Positions 1-6,046 of a DNA stretch of 7,947 nt are shown piece by piece. Source of the DNA: Candidatus Methanophagales archaeon (GTDB lineage: Archaea > Halobacteriota > Syntropharchaeia > Alkanophagales > Methanospirareceae); assembly GCA_023131215.1 (NCBI GenBank), contig JAGLZV010000030.1, positions 1-7,947 on the forward strand. Reading direction: 5' to 3'. The notes under the pieces were generated by a model that saw only the letters and a list, made by a program, of their open reading frames with translations, was not told where the DNA came from and searched no databases. Position numbers and translations under genes: made by a program. Position 1 is the first letter of the stretch; every line of letters begins with the position of its first letter.

Positions 1-90
1 ACCCAAAGCATCAATTCTTTTGATTACCCTGTCTACATGGTCATCCAGGGTGACAATTCTCAGTTCCCTCATTTCCGCAGGCTTCAGCAT
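1..90 (-). CDS. atpI: A-type ATP synthase subunit I, N-terminal fragment (runs off the left edge)
   Basis: Only the first 30 codons are inside the window. They start at an ATG (90 down to 88) and read MLKPAEMRELRIVTLDDHVD followed by RVIKRIDALG. This matches the characteristic start of archaeal A/V-type ATPase subunit I, the membrane stator subunit (subunit a homologue): MLKP-x-x-M, then a short beta strand and a helix in which a conserved LG usually closes the first motif. In the family this N-terminal cytoplasmic domain links the peripheral stalk to the membrane domain that carries the ion half-channels. The gene would be about 650 codons long, so most of it lies left of the window. A purine-rich stretch (GGATAAGAGAGAG in the minus-strand sense, about 5-15 bases upstream) may be the ribosome binding site, and a TATA-like box lies at 131-139. 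The call rests on a short peptide and pattern memory. The rest of the ATP synthase operon should lie to the left. Confidence 0.65.
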   Translation of the reverse strand, partial: MLKPAEMRELRIVTLDDHVDRVIKRIDALG

Positions 91-130
91 CGTATTCTCT
101 CTCTTATCCTTAACTTTACATTTTGGTTAT

Positions 131-139
131 TCTATAAAC
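131..139 (-). promoter_or_regulatory. Probable TATA box for the divergent ATP synthase subunit I gene
   Basis: In minus-strand sense this reads GTTTATAGA. It lies about 45 bases upstream of the ATG at 90, which would put the transcription start near 105-110 and give a short leader of roughly 15-20 bases. This is a consensus match only. Confidence 0.35.
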
Positions 140-167
140 TTTTTCTTAGAAAGAAGAGCTTTACCAA

Positions 168-194
168 CAAACTTTCTTTCACAAAGAAAGTTTG
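168..194. repeat. Perfect 12-bp inverted repeat between two divergent promoters
   Basis: CAAACTTTCTTT and AAAGAAAGTTTG are perfect reverse complements separated by only three bases (CAC). Directly overlapping the right end is a second perfect palindrome, TTTGATCAAA (191-200), and CAAAGAAA occurs as a direct repeat at 182-189 and 197-204. The element sits between the two divergent TATA boxes and ends about 10 bp upstream of the one at 205-212. That position suits an operator for a dimeric regulator acting on one or both genes. It could instead be a dispersed intergenic repeat of the genome, or a hairpin, since AT-rich palindromes of this kind recur in archaeal intergenic DNA. Confidence 0.6.
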
Positions 195-204
195 ATCAAA
201 GAAA

Positions 205-212
205 CTTATATT
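205..212 (+). promoter_or_regulatory. TATA box for the FrhB-like gene
   Basis: CTTATATT, preceded by the purine-rich BRE-like stretch CAAAGAAA, lies about 50 bases upstream of the ATG at 261. Transcription would start near 234, giving a leader of about 27 bases. That leader includes a strong Shine-Dalgarno match GGAGG at 242-246. The SD-to-ATG spacing of 14 bases is longer than usual, but no ATG, GTG or TTG is available in frame between them. Confidence 0.55.
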
Positions 213-260
213 GGTATCAACTAAACCAAACAAAAACAAAAGGAGGAGAGAGTAGAAGAA

Positions 261-1337
261 ATGGAAGAGAAGAAGGATTTCGGCGATTTGGAGAGAGAAG
301 TGATAGAAGCCGGGAAGTGTGCACTTTGCGGTGGCTGTGTCGCTACGTGTAGATTGCTCGATTACGGCTATCTCGGTGTGGACTTTTCAGAAGAAAGACC
401 AGTGATAAGAGAAGGGCAGCAGTGCCCATCGGATTGTGGATACTGCTATTATCAATGCCCGAGAGTAGAGAAACCAGAGTTAAGAGAAGGACTTGAAGAG
501 ATTTATGAAGTTGTAAGCACAGATGAGGAGATAAGAAAGGTGTGTCAGGATGGCGGTGCGGTTACTTCGCTATTAGCTTCTGCACTTGCTGATGCGATAG
601 TGGAGGGCTGTATAACAGTTGCAGATAAGGGGGAATGGAAGCCAGAGGTGCGTGTTGCAATGAATAAATTGGGATTGATAAAGAGCGCAGGCAGCAAATA
701 TACGCCTGCGGCAACGCTGACTGGCATAGCGGATGCTATTTTGAAGTATGACCTGTGGAGTGTCGCTCTGGTAGGGACGCCGTGCCAGATGGCGGCGTAT
801 GAGAAGATGCTTGTCGTAGGTAGAGATACGCACAACGCACATAATTTCTCGTCTAATGTGCGGTTAAGAATAGGACTGTTTTGCAAGGGTGCTTATTCGT
901 ATGATAAGCTGATGAAGGAATATCTCGAACGCAAGCGCGGTATAAACATAAGCGAGATAACAAAATTGAACATTAGCGAAGATGTTCTTCACGTGTATGC
1001 AGGTGATAATGAGCTGTTAAGTGCGGAAATCGACGAGATAGAGGATTATAAGCGAGACGGATGCAAGGTATGCGAGGATTTCTCCGGGCTGTTTTCAGAC
1101 ATAAGTGTTGGAAATGTCGGCACACCCGCAGGTAAGTCATCGGTTATAATTCACACTGATTTTGGTAAGGAAGTATTTGAAAGCGCATTGCAGTGGGGAT
1201 TTATAGAAGCGAAGCCGATAGACAACTCAGGTGCTGATTTGATACACCGATTGATGAAAGAGAAGAAAGAAGCAGGGATTGCAGAGAAGGAGAGGAGGAT
1301 GAGTAAGAAAAAGTTGATGGAACAACAGAGGCAATAA
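261..1337 (+). CDS. FrhB/FdhB-family F420-dependent oxidoreductase with two iron-sulfur motifs
   Basis: A 358-residue member of the coenzyme F420 hydrogenase/dehydrogenase beta subunit family. The family binds flavin and one or more [4Fe-4S] clusters and passes electrons between F420 and a partner enzyme in the cytoplasm. Residues 20-30 carry C-x2-C-x2-C-x3-C and residues 55-66 carry C-x3-C-x2-C-x3-C-P, so two clusters are likely before the catalytic part. Family hallmarks follow: QDGGAVTSLL at 96-105, GTPCQ at 172-176, FCKG at 207-210, and C-x2-C-x-DF at 268-274 running into FSDISVGNVG at 278-287. The last 25 or so residues are a highly charged Lys/Glu/Arg tail without family character. The gene seems monocistronic: it has its own promoter, and an oligo-T tract follows the stop. 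No hydrogenase, formate dehydrogenase or heterodisulfide reductase gene is adjacent, so the electron partner is unknown. Stand-alone FrhB paralogues are common in methanogens and their relatives. Family assignment is firm; the substrate is not. Confidence 0.93.
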   Translation: MEEKKDFGDLEREVIEAGKCALCGGCVATCRLLDYGYLGVDFSEERPVIREGQQCPSDCGYCYYQCPRVEKPELREGLEEIYEVVSTDEEIRKVCQDGGAVTSLLASALADAIVEGCITVADKGEWKPEVRVAMNKLGLIKSAGSKYTPAATLTGIADAILKYDLWSVALVGTPCQMAAYEKMLVVGRDTHNAHNFSSNVRLRIGLFCKGAYSYDKLMKEYLERKRGINISEITKLNISEDVLHVYAGDNELLSAEIDEIEDYKRDGCKVCEDFSGLFSDISVGNVGTPAGKSSVIIHTDFGKEVFESALQWGFIEAKPIDNSGADLIHRLMKEKKEAGIAEKERRMSKKKLMEQQRQ

Positions 1338-1348
1338 GAGCTGCCAAA

Positions 1349-1364
1349 TTTTTTCATTTTCTCC
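1349..1364 (+). terminator. Oligo-T terminator after the FrhB-like gene
   Basis: T6-CA-T4-CTCC begins 12 bases after the stop codon at 1337, with no strong stem in front of it. Archaeal RNA polymerase terminates at such T tracts without needing a hairpin. Confidence 0.5.
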
Positions 1365-1643
1365 TAGATATGATGCTGGGAAAAAGGTAGCGTGGAAGTA
1401 AGCGCTGAATCGTATATTTAAAAGAAAGTAGGTTGTATTGTAAGGGAAAGATAGATGAGAAGTATTATGGTCAAACTTTCCTAAAGCTTGAAAAGATTTT
1501 CGCTTTTAAATTTGTTTGACACAACTTACCCAATAAGAGTAACTATCTTCTCACCTATAAATGCAACCACAATTGACTCAAACTCTCCTATACCTACTGC
1601 ACACAGCAACTTCCTTGGGTATTAAACAAAAAAAATCGGAAAG
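1365..1643. other. Intergenic stretch: possible hairpin RNA and a coding-like remnant, no confident gene
   Basis: No convincing gene is present here. Three weak signals can be seen. First, a TATA-like TATATTTA at 1413-1420. Second, a nested inverted repeat at 1470-1520: outer arms GTCAAAC/GTTTGAC at 1470-1476 and 1514-1520, then AAAGC/GCTTT, then GAAAA/TTTTC with a two-base loop. Third, on the minus strand, about 31 open codons ending in a stop at 1526-1528; their translation, including CAVGIGEFESIVVAFIGEK, looks protein-like but has no start codon. The second TATA-like TATAAAT at 1555-1561 has no downstream gene at the right distance. Confidence 0.4.
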
Positions 1644-1652
1644 CTTATATAC
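1644..1652 (+). promoter_or_regulatory. TATA box for the PGF-CTERM protein gene
   Basis: CTTATATAC with the BRE-like CGGAAAG just upstream (1637-1643). The expected start of transcription is near 1673-1676, leaving a leader of only about 12 bases. That leader holds the Shine-Dalgarno element GAGGT at 1677-1681, five bases before the ATG at 1687. This is the clearest promoter and RBS in the window. Confidence 0.7.
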
Positions 1653-1686
1653 TCTGAACGTAGCTTTTAAAATAAAGAGGTAAAAA

Positions 1687-2514
1687 ATGAATAAGAAACT
1701 CGGAATAGTTTTGGTTTTAGTGACAGCTTCAATATTGACAATGACGACAATAGTGAATGCATCTTATACATACACTGAGGAGACTGTAATGTCAAACATG
1801 GAAGAGGTTCAATGCATGTATATACACCATTGGACAGGGGATGATGCTGAGTCAAAAGCCAAATATATTGACAGAAATTATTATTCGGAATCCCGCTCAC
1901 CCTACAAACCTGATGGATATTGTCAGGAAGATGAGCTTAAAAAATACATGAGAGAGGTGTATGAAAAGCCCGAAAAGGAAAAAGGTGAAACTGAAAATAC
2001 ATTCGTTGATGGCATCAGAGGCAATATCATGGATGTTGATTGTGATTATGGGAAGTGGCCAGGTTATGGGGCGATAGAGGAGGATATTAAATTTACATGC
2101 ACTGCTACGATGAAGTGGAATTTAGAGGATAAGAATGAACACGTTTATAGCAGGGTAGGACTAAAGGATAATAATGCTATATCCTTTACCGTTCCTAAAG
2201 GATGGACTATTGATTCAGTAGAGGATTTGAAAGGAAGTTCAATCAGCTCTGATAAAAGAACGGTCAGTGGATTAGCGATTACTGATGAAGCTCATGCAAT
2301 TAAGTTTACAAAGGCTCCAACACCTACACCTTCTCCATCGCTCACGCCAACACCAAGTCCTACACCTACGCCCATAGTAACACCATCGCCAAGCCCTACA
2401 CCTACACCTACGCCCACGCCTACACCTGCTCCACCAACGCCAGGATTTGAAGCAATCTTTGCAGTTAGTGGCTTATTAGCAGTGGCTTACATGGTGTTGA
2501 GAGGAAGGAGATAA
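1687..2514 (+). CDS. Secreted PGF-CTERM surface protein with PT-rich linker, function unknown
   Basis: A 275-residue exported protein in four parts. Residues 1-25 form a Sec signal peptide (KK followed by a hydrophobic core, with likely cleavage after VNA). Residues 26-209 form the extracellular body, with four cysteines (43, 79, 119, 138) that could form two disulfides. The body's second half is beta-rich and contains FTVPKGW (167-173), a phrase typical of archaeal surface beta domains. Residues 210-250 are a Pro/Thr/Ser linker. Residues 252-275 are a PGF-CTERM signal: PGFEA, a transmembrane helix, then RGRR. In the known pathway archaeosortase A removes this tail at the cell surface and the protein becomes lipid-anchored; the Thr/Ser-rich linker is usually O-glycosylated. 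The gene has its own promoter and a T-rich terminator follows. I do not recognise the body domain. Sorting is confident; function is unknown. Confidence 0.9.
   Translation: MNKKLGIVLVLVTASILTMTTIVNASYTYTEETVMSNMEEVQCMYIHHWTGDDAESKAKYIDRNYYSESRSPYKPDGYCQEDELKKYMREVYEKPEKEKGETENTFVDGIRGNIMDVDCDYGKWPGYGAIEEDIKFTCTATMKWNLEDKNEHVYSRVGLKDNNAISFTVPKGWTIDSVEDLKGSSISSDKRTVSGLAITDEAHAIKFTKAPTPTPSPSLTPTPSPTPTPIVTPSPSPTPTPTPTPTPAPPTPGFEAIFAVSGLLAVAYMVLRGRR
2314..2436 (+). repeat. Low-complexity Pro-Thr/Ser coding repeat (cell-wall linker)
   Basis: Imperfect tandem CCWACR/CCWAGY-type hexamers encode alternating Pro with Thr or Ser (residues 210-250), interrupted by SL and IV. Codon usage for Pro and Thr varies between copies, so the repeat is kept at protein level and is not a fresh DNA expansion, apart from the more uniform ACACCTACGCCC-like run near 2395-2430. 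Confidence 0.8.
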
Positions 2515-2527
2515 AAACAAAAAGGGA

Positions 2528-2560
2528 TTTTTATTTTTTCCTTTCTTCTTTTTCTGTTTT
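2528..2560 (+). terminator. T-rich terminator between the surface protein and radical SAM genes
   Basis: About 33 bases, mostly T, with four runs of four or more T, starting 14 bases after the stop at 2514. No stem precedes it. It suggests that the downstream radical SAM gene is mainly transcribed on its own, although no good TATA box is visible in the remaining 28 bases before that gene (the best candidate is a weak TTTAAGATAT at 2557-2566). Confidence 0.5.
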
Positions 2561-2588
2561 AAGATATGGGGCGAGGGGAAGCATAAAA

Positions 2589-3506
2589 ATGAGTAGGAGG
2601 GGTTTGCGGTATTTTACACTGTCAGAAATAAAACCACGAATCTGGTTTATGCTTGCGGGTTGCAATTTCAGGTGTAGAGGTTGTTTTAGACCTGCGAGAG
2701 ACGTTGATGGGGCTTTACTCACGCCTGAGGAGACGCTGAAGAAGGCGGAGCAGGCATGCCTCAATTACTATGGAAAACTTGCAACCGAGGCGATAATTAC
2801 AGGTGGTGAGCCGACCATTGATAAAGAGTATCTTTTGAGCTTGATTAGAGGATTAAAGAAAAAGGGAATTGAAGAAATTGTTTTGATAACAAATGGTTAT
2901 GAGATAGGGAAGGAAGAGAACGGTAATTATGCTTCGGATTTGAAGCAAGCGGGTTTAACAGAGGCTTATGTTGACGTCAAGGCTTTTTCTGACCGCATAC
3001 ACAAATGGTACACCGGAATGTCTAATAAACCGGTATTGAACGCTATAAAAAAGTTGAACGATGCAGGAATAGAATTGCTCGTTCAAACAGTTTATATGCC
3101 GGGTATCGTTGATGAACAGGAAATAGAGAAAATAGCTGAGTTCCTTTCGAGCCTGGATAAAGAACTGAAATACCAGATAAGTCCCTTTTCCATTACATTT
3201 GCACGTGAAAAGGTAACGAGATTGCCTACCATTGAAGAAATGAAGTGTGCTTACGAGATTGCATCCAAATATCTTCCGAATGCGATGGTAAGCAGGAGTG
3301 GTTGTGCTCGTGAATATCCTATACTACCTCCTCAAAAGACTTGGATAACCGTTTTCCCTGACCTTACTTTCGAGAGAAGAACCGTGAAAGAGCAGCATGA
3401 AGAACATATTAAATGGTTGGGTTCCGCCAGACCAAGAGAAGAGATAAATGAAGACCGGGTTCGGGAAGTAGAATTGCATGATAAGATTCTCAGAACAAGG
3501 TTTTGA
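2589..3506 (+). CDS. PflA-like radical SAM protein of unknown substrate
   Basis: A 305-residue cytoplasmic radical SAM enzyme. The cluster-binding motif C-x3-C-x2-C is at residues 25, 29 and 32. It is followed by GGEPT (72-76, binds the SAM amino group), TNGY (101-104) and a D-V-K stretch at 129-131. The stretch H138-K-W-Y-T-G143, then NKPVLNAIKKL and MPGIVD, follows the pattern of pyruvate formate-lyase activating enzymes and their relatives (COG1180 type). It is longer than PflA (about 246 residues), with a short N-terminus and a charged C-terminal tail of some 50 residues. That tail has no cysteine cluster, so there is no auxiliary SPASM-type iron-sulfur domain. No glycyl radical enzyme lies nearby, so an activase role is not supported by context. 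The start is chosen because ATG at 2589 has GAGGGG upstream (2573-2578) and gives the usual family N-terminus. It may be distantly coupled to the surface protein gene 74 bases upstream. Superfamily is certain; substrate is unknown. Confidence 0.9.
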   Translation: MSRRGLRYFTLSEIKPRIWFMLAGCNFRCRGCFRPARDVDGALLTPEETLKKAEQACLNYYGKLATEAIITGGEPTIDKEYLLSLIRGLKKKGIEEIVLITNGYEIGKEENGNYASDLKQAGLTEAYVDVKAFSDRIHKWYTGMSNKPVLNAIKKLNDAGIELLVQTVYMPGIVDEQEIEKIAEFLSSLDKELKYQISPFSITFAREKVTRLPTIEEMKCAYEIASKYLPNAMVSRSGCAREYPILPPQKTWITVFPDLTFERRTVKEQHEEHIKWLGSARPREEINEDRVREVELHDKILRTRF

Positions 3507-3541
3507 GGCGAAATTTGAAGATGGTGAAAGAGCAGCACCCA

Positions 3542-6046
3542 TTATTCCCAAGTATAACTTACTTTAGACCCCGCTTCTAAATCCGATTTAATTTTTATGT
3601 GATTATCCATGTAATTTTCTAAGCCTGAAAGATGTGAAATAACAAAAATCTGCTGAAAACTTGTTTCCAAAGATCGTAAGAACTCTAAAAACGATGCCCT
3701 CCTGTTAGGGTCGAACGAACTTAATGGTTCGTCTAAAAATAAAAATTGCGTGGAATATTGCCCCGAAGTAGGAGTTAATGCTTTAGCAAATGCCAACCTT
3801 AAAGAGATTAACAACTGGTCTGAGGTGCCACCACTTAGCACGCCCAAGTCTACATAATCGTGTTTCTCCTCAGAAAATGCTTGAATGTTGAAATCTGAGT
3901 CTATTCTGACTTTCTTATATCTGTTGTTAGTTATTTTAGGCAAAATCCATGAAAAATACGCCTCTATTTGAGGTCCTAAACGTTTTCTTATATTGCCGGA
4001 TGTTTCTTTGAATACGGATTCGAGTTCTCTGTAAATTCTGACCTTCCGTTCCAGTTCCTCGCGGTCTTTTTGTAGTTCTAAAAGTTCCTCTTTGACCTTG
4101 GGAAGTTTTTTAAGGTCGGGTTCAATTGATTTTAATTGTCCCCGGAAGTCCTTAATGTTGCCTTCAATTCTCCTTATCTCTTCGTCTAATTCGTCCTTTC
4201 TTTTCTCTGCTTGCTTTAATTTTTCATCCGAGTATTCAATGCGAGGAAGTTTCTTCTTTAACTCAATTATTTTATCATCAATCTCCTTAATCTCCTCGAA
4301 GAGTTTTGATTGACTGTTGTTTAATTTTCCCTTAGACTGAATGTTCTTTTTCAAAACTTCTATCTTGTCTATGATAGCCCTCTTGTTCATCAATTTTTCG
4401 TTAAGCTCTTCTATTTCTCTTTTTAATTTCTCCTCGAATACATCTATGGATTCATCAACAAGCATTAAATCCGGATATTTAGTAACCACATCGGATAATA
4501 ACTCTTTCAATTCCTTAAGAGCGGGGTATTTCCTAACATCAAAAGAATCCGATGATTTAGAGACTTCAAGAAAAACGGTAAACCTCAGAGAATCAAGAAT
4601 ATCATATAACTTACTCTTTTCGCCTAAAGCCTTCTCTAAATTCTTTTTTTCATTTTTTGACAATTCCAACTCAACTTCAATTTCCTCAGCACGCCTCTTT
4701 TTGAACTTGAGGTCGTGTATCTCCTGACGTTTATTCTCCATTTCTAACTTTGCATCATTTATGCGCTTGTATGCCGAGAAAGTTCTGTAAATGAAAAGTA
4801 AAACAGGTAAACTCAAAATCATAGCTACGGGATGGACAAGCAGCGAGAGTATCATAGTTGAGACACACACAACTACGGTTATTATAATATTGCTCTTTAA
4901 ATTAGCCTCTGCCTCTTTCTTCCTGCGCTCCAATTCATTAATTTCGGTTTCGTTCACCGGAATTGACGCTATCTTATTAAGATCGCTTTCTGTTCTTTGT
5001 ATATCTCTTACAATGCCTTTGAGTTGTTCCTCAAAAGACGCTATCCCCGAATGCACACGTTGTTTGAGCGAAGAATATATCTCTCTAATTTTCTCCAAAT
5101 CCCTTTTAAAACGTCCAAACAACTTCTCAGTTTCTTTCTTTGACTTATAATCTTCATCTATTCCCACAAATTCAGCCTGTTTTAGCCGTGCTTCAAGCAG
5201 AAGGATTTCCTTCTCATTTTCTGCTATCTCCTCAAGGTTGGATTTTATGGTTTCTATGCTTTTTCTTTTTTCCTCCTTAACTTTTTCGTTGCTCTTTATC
5301 TCGCCGTTGAGCTTTTGGTACCTGGCCAGGTTGTCAAAATCAGTTTTTATACGTGCAAAATCTTCTTTTATTCTTTTTAACTCTTCACTTAGTTTATTAA
5401 TCTCATTCGTAAGTTCAGCATGACGCTCTGCCTTCGATTCGAGGTCTTCTTTTTCTTTCGCTTTCGCCTCAAACAAACGTTTAACATCAGGTTCCTTTTC
5501 ACTGAGTTCTCTTTTTGTTCTCCCCGAATTTTTTCGTACTTCTTCCAAGTCAAGGATACCCAGCATCTTATCTATTACACCTTTCCTATCCGGCTTTTTA
5601 TCTTGAATCAACGATAATTCTTTCTGGGCAACATAAGTGGAATATCTGAACTCTTTGAATCCAAAACCAAGAATCTGAGAAATTTTTGCATCTGTTTCTC
5701 TTGCGGATACACTCAGAACTTTATTGCGCTTTATATCCATAAGTCTAACTTCGGGTGACCCCTTTCTTTTGATTTTTCGGTAAATGGAATAGTCATGCCC
5801 ATCAATCTCAAAAAGCATTTCCACAGAACAAGATTTTGCACCATTCCACGAGAGAATTTTATCTTTTTCGCCTTTTGATGCCTTTGTCGTAACACCAAAT
5901 AGGGCAAAGGAAATTGCTTCCCCTATTGTTGACTTCCCGGACTCATTATCACCGAATATACCTATGATTCCTTTTTGCGGGATATTTTCTATATTCAGCT
6001 CCTCATACTGCATAAAATTTTTTGCACTGATTTCTTTAATTATCAT
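3542..6046 (-). CDS. Rad50/SbcC/YhaN-type ABC ATPase with membrane hairpin in place of the zinc hook
   Basis: An 834-residue SMC-like ATPase, the expected motor partner of the nuclease encoded just upstream. The ATPase head comes from both ends. Walker A GDNESGKST is at 32-40 and the Q-loop Gln is at 141; then LSGG at 737-740, Walker B FLFLDEP at 768-774 (D772, E773), the D-loop through 780, and the switch His at 805. Between the two halves lie coiled-coil arms (about 180-383 and 424-685); the second arm carries a less helical island near 485-535. Canonical Rad50 has CXXC at the apex, but this protein has only two cysteines (73 and 394) and no CXXC. Residues 386-420 are instead almost purely hydrophobic with a V-H-P turn near 404-406, flanked by Lys/Arg on both sides, as expected for a membrane hairpin with both arms in the cytoplasm. 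The phrases GDNESGKST and LSGGTSDQL resemble bacterial YhaN (COG4717) more than classic Rad50. Its ATG overlaps the nuclease stop as ATGA, so the two are translationally coupled. No T-rich terminator is seen after it. Confidence 0.92.
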   Translation of the reverse strand: MIIKEISAKNFMQYEELNIENIPQKGIIGIFGDNESGKSTIGEAISFALFGVTTKASKGEKDKILSWNGAKSCSVEMLFEIDGHDYSIYRKIKRKGSPEVRLMDIKRNKVLSVSARETDAKISQILGFGFKEFRYSTYVAQKELSLIQDKKPDRKGVIDKMLGILDLEEVRKNSGRTKRELSEKEPDVKRLFEAKAKEKEDLESKAERHAELTNEINKLSEELKRIKEDFARIKTDFDNLARYQKLNGEIKSNEKVKEEKRKSIETIKSNLEEIAENEKEILLLEARLKQAEFVGIDEDYKSKKETEKLFGRFKRDLEKIREIYSSLKQRVHSGIASFEEQLKGIVRDIQRTESDLNKIASIPVNETEINELERRKKEAEANLKSNIIITVVVCVSTMILSLLVHPVAMILSLPVLLFIYRTFSAYKRINDAKLEMENKRQEIHDLKFKKRRAEEIEVELELSKNEKKNLEKALGEKSKLYDILDSLRFTVFLEVSKSSDSFDVRKYPALKELKELLSDVVTKYPDLMLVDESIDVFEEKLKREIEELNEKLMNKRAIIDKIEVLKKNIQSKGKLNNSQSKLFEEIKEIDDKIIELKKKLPRIEYSDEKLKQAEKRKDELDEEIRRIEGNIKDFRGQLKSIEPDLKKLPKVKEELLELQKDREELERKVRIYRELESVFKETSGNIRKRLGPQIEAYFSWILPKITNNRYKKVRIDSDFNIQAFSEEKHDYVDLGVLSGGTSDQLLISLRLAFAKALTPTSGQYSTQFLFLDEPLSSFDPNRRASFLEFLRSLETSFQQIFVISHLSGLENYMDNHIKIKSDLEAGSKVSYTWE
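4787..4891 (-). other. Predicted two-helix membrane hairpin at the coiled-coil apex
   Basis: This codes for residues 386-420 of the ATPase: roughly NIIITVVVCVSTMILSLLV, a His-Pro turn, then AMILSLPVLLFIY. No charged residue occurs in 35 positions except the turn histidine. Basic residues (K384 before; R421, K427, R428 after) flank it. The second helix is short (about 14 residues), so a re-entrant or monotopic hairpin is as likely as two full crossings. The hydrophobicity is directly visible; membrane insertion is inferred. Confidence 0.8.

Noticed and set aside
20..352. A 110-codon plus-strand frame overlapping the start of the FrhB-like gene
   Set aside because: It crosses the divergent promoter region, the antisense of the ATP synthase subunit start and the first codons of the FrhB-like gene. 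Its composition is unlike a protein and there is no ribosome binding site.
545..886. Minus-strand frames opposite the FrhB-like gene
   Set aside because: The plus-strand reading contains the full set of family motifs, and the antisense translations show no domain.
1459..1485. A nine-codon frame starting at ATGAGAAG in the intergenic gap
   Set aside because: It is too short, has no convincing ribosome binding site, and may fall inside the possible structured RNA.
2314..2436. A CRISPR array or tandem DNA repeat in the CCTACACC-like stretch
   Set aside because: The units are about six bases, imperfect and in frame, and encode a Pro-Thr/Ser linker. There are no spacers.
4092..5617. A series of plus-strand frames rich in Ser, Phe and Leu opposite the ATPase gene
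   Set aside because: They are the antisense of Lys/Glu-rich coiled-coil codons, which always read as Phe/Leu/Ser-rich. Apparent membrane helices in them are artefacts.
3542..6046. A zinc hook (CXXC) in the Rad50-like protein
   Set aside because: I checked the whole translation: only Cys73 and Cys394 are present, and Cys394 lies in the hydrophobic segment with no partner cysteine.
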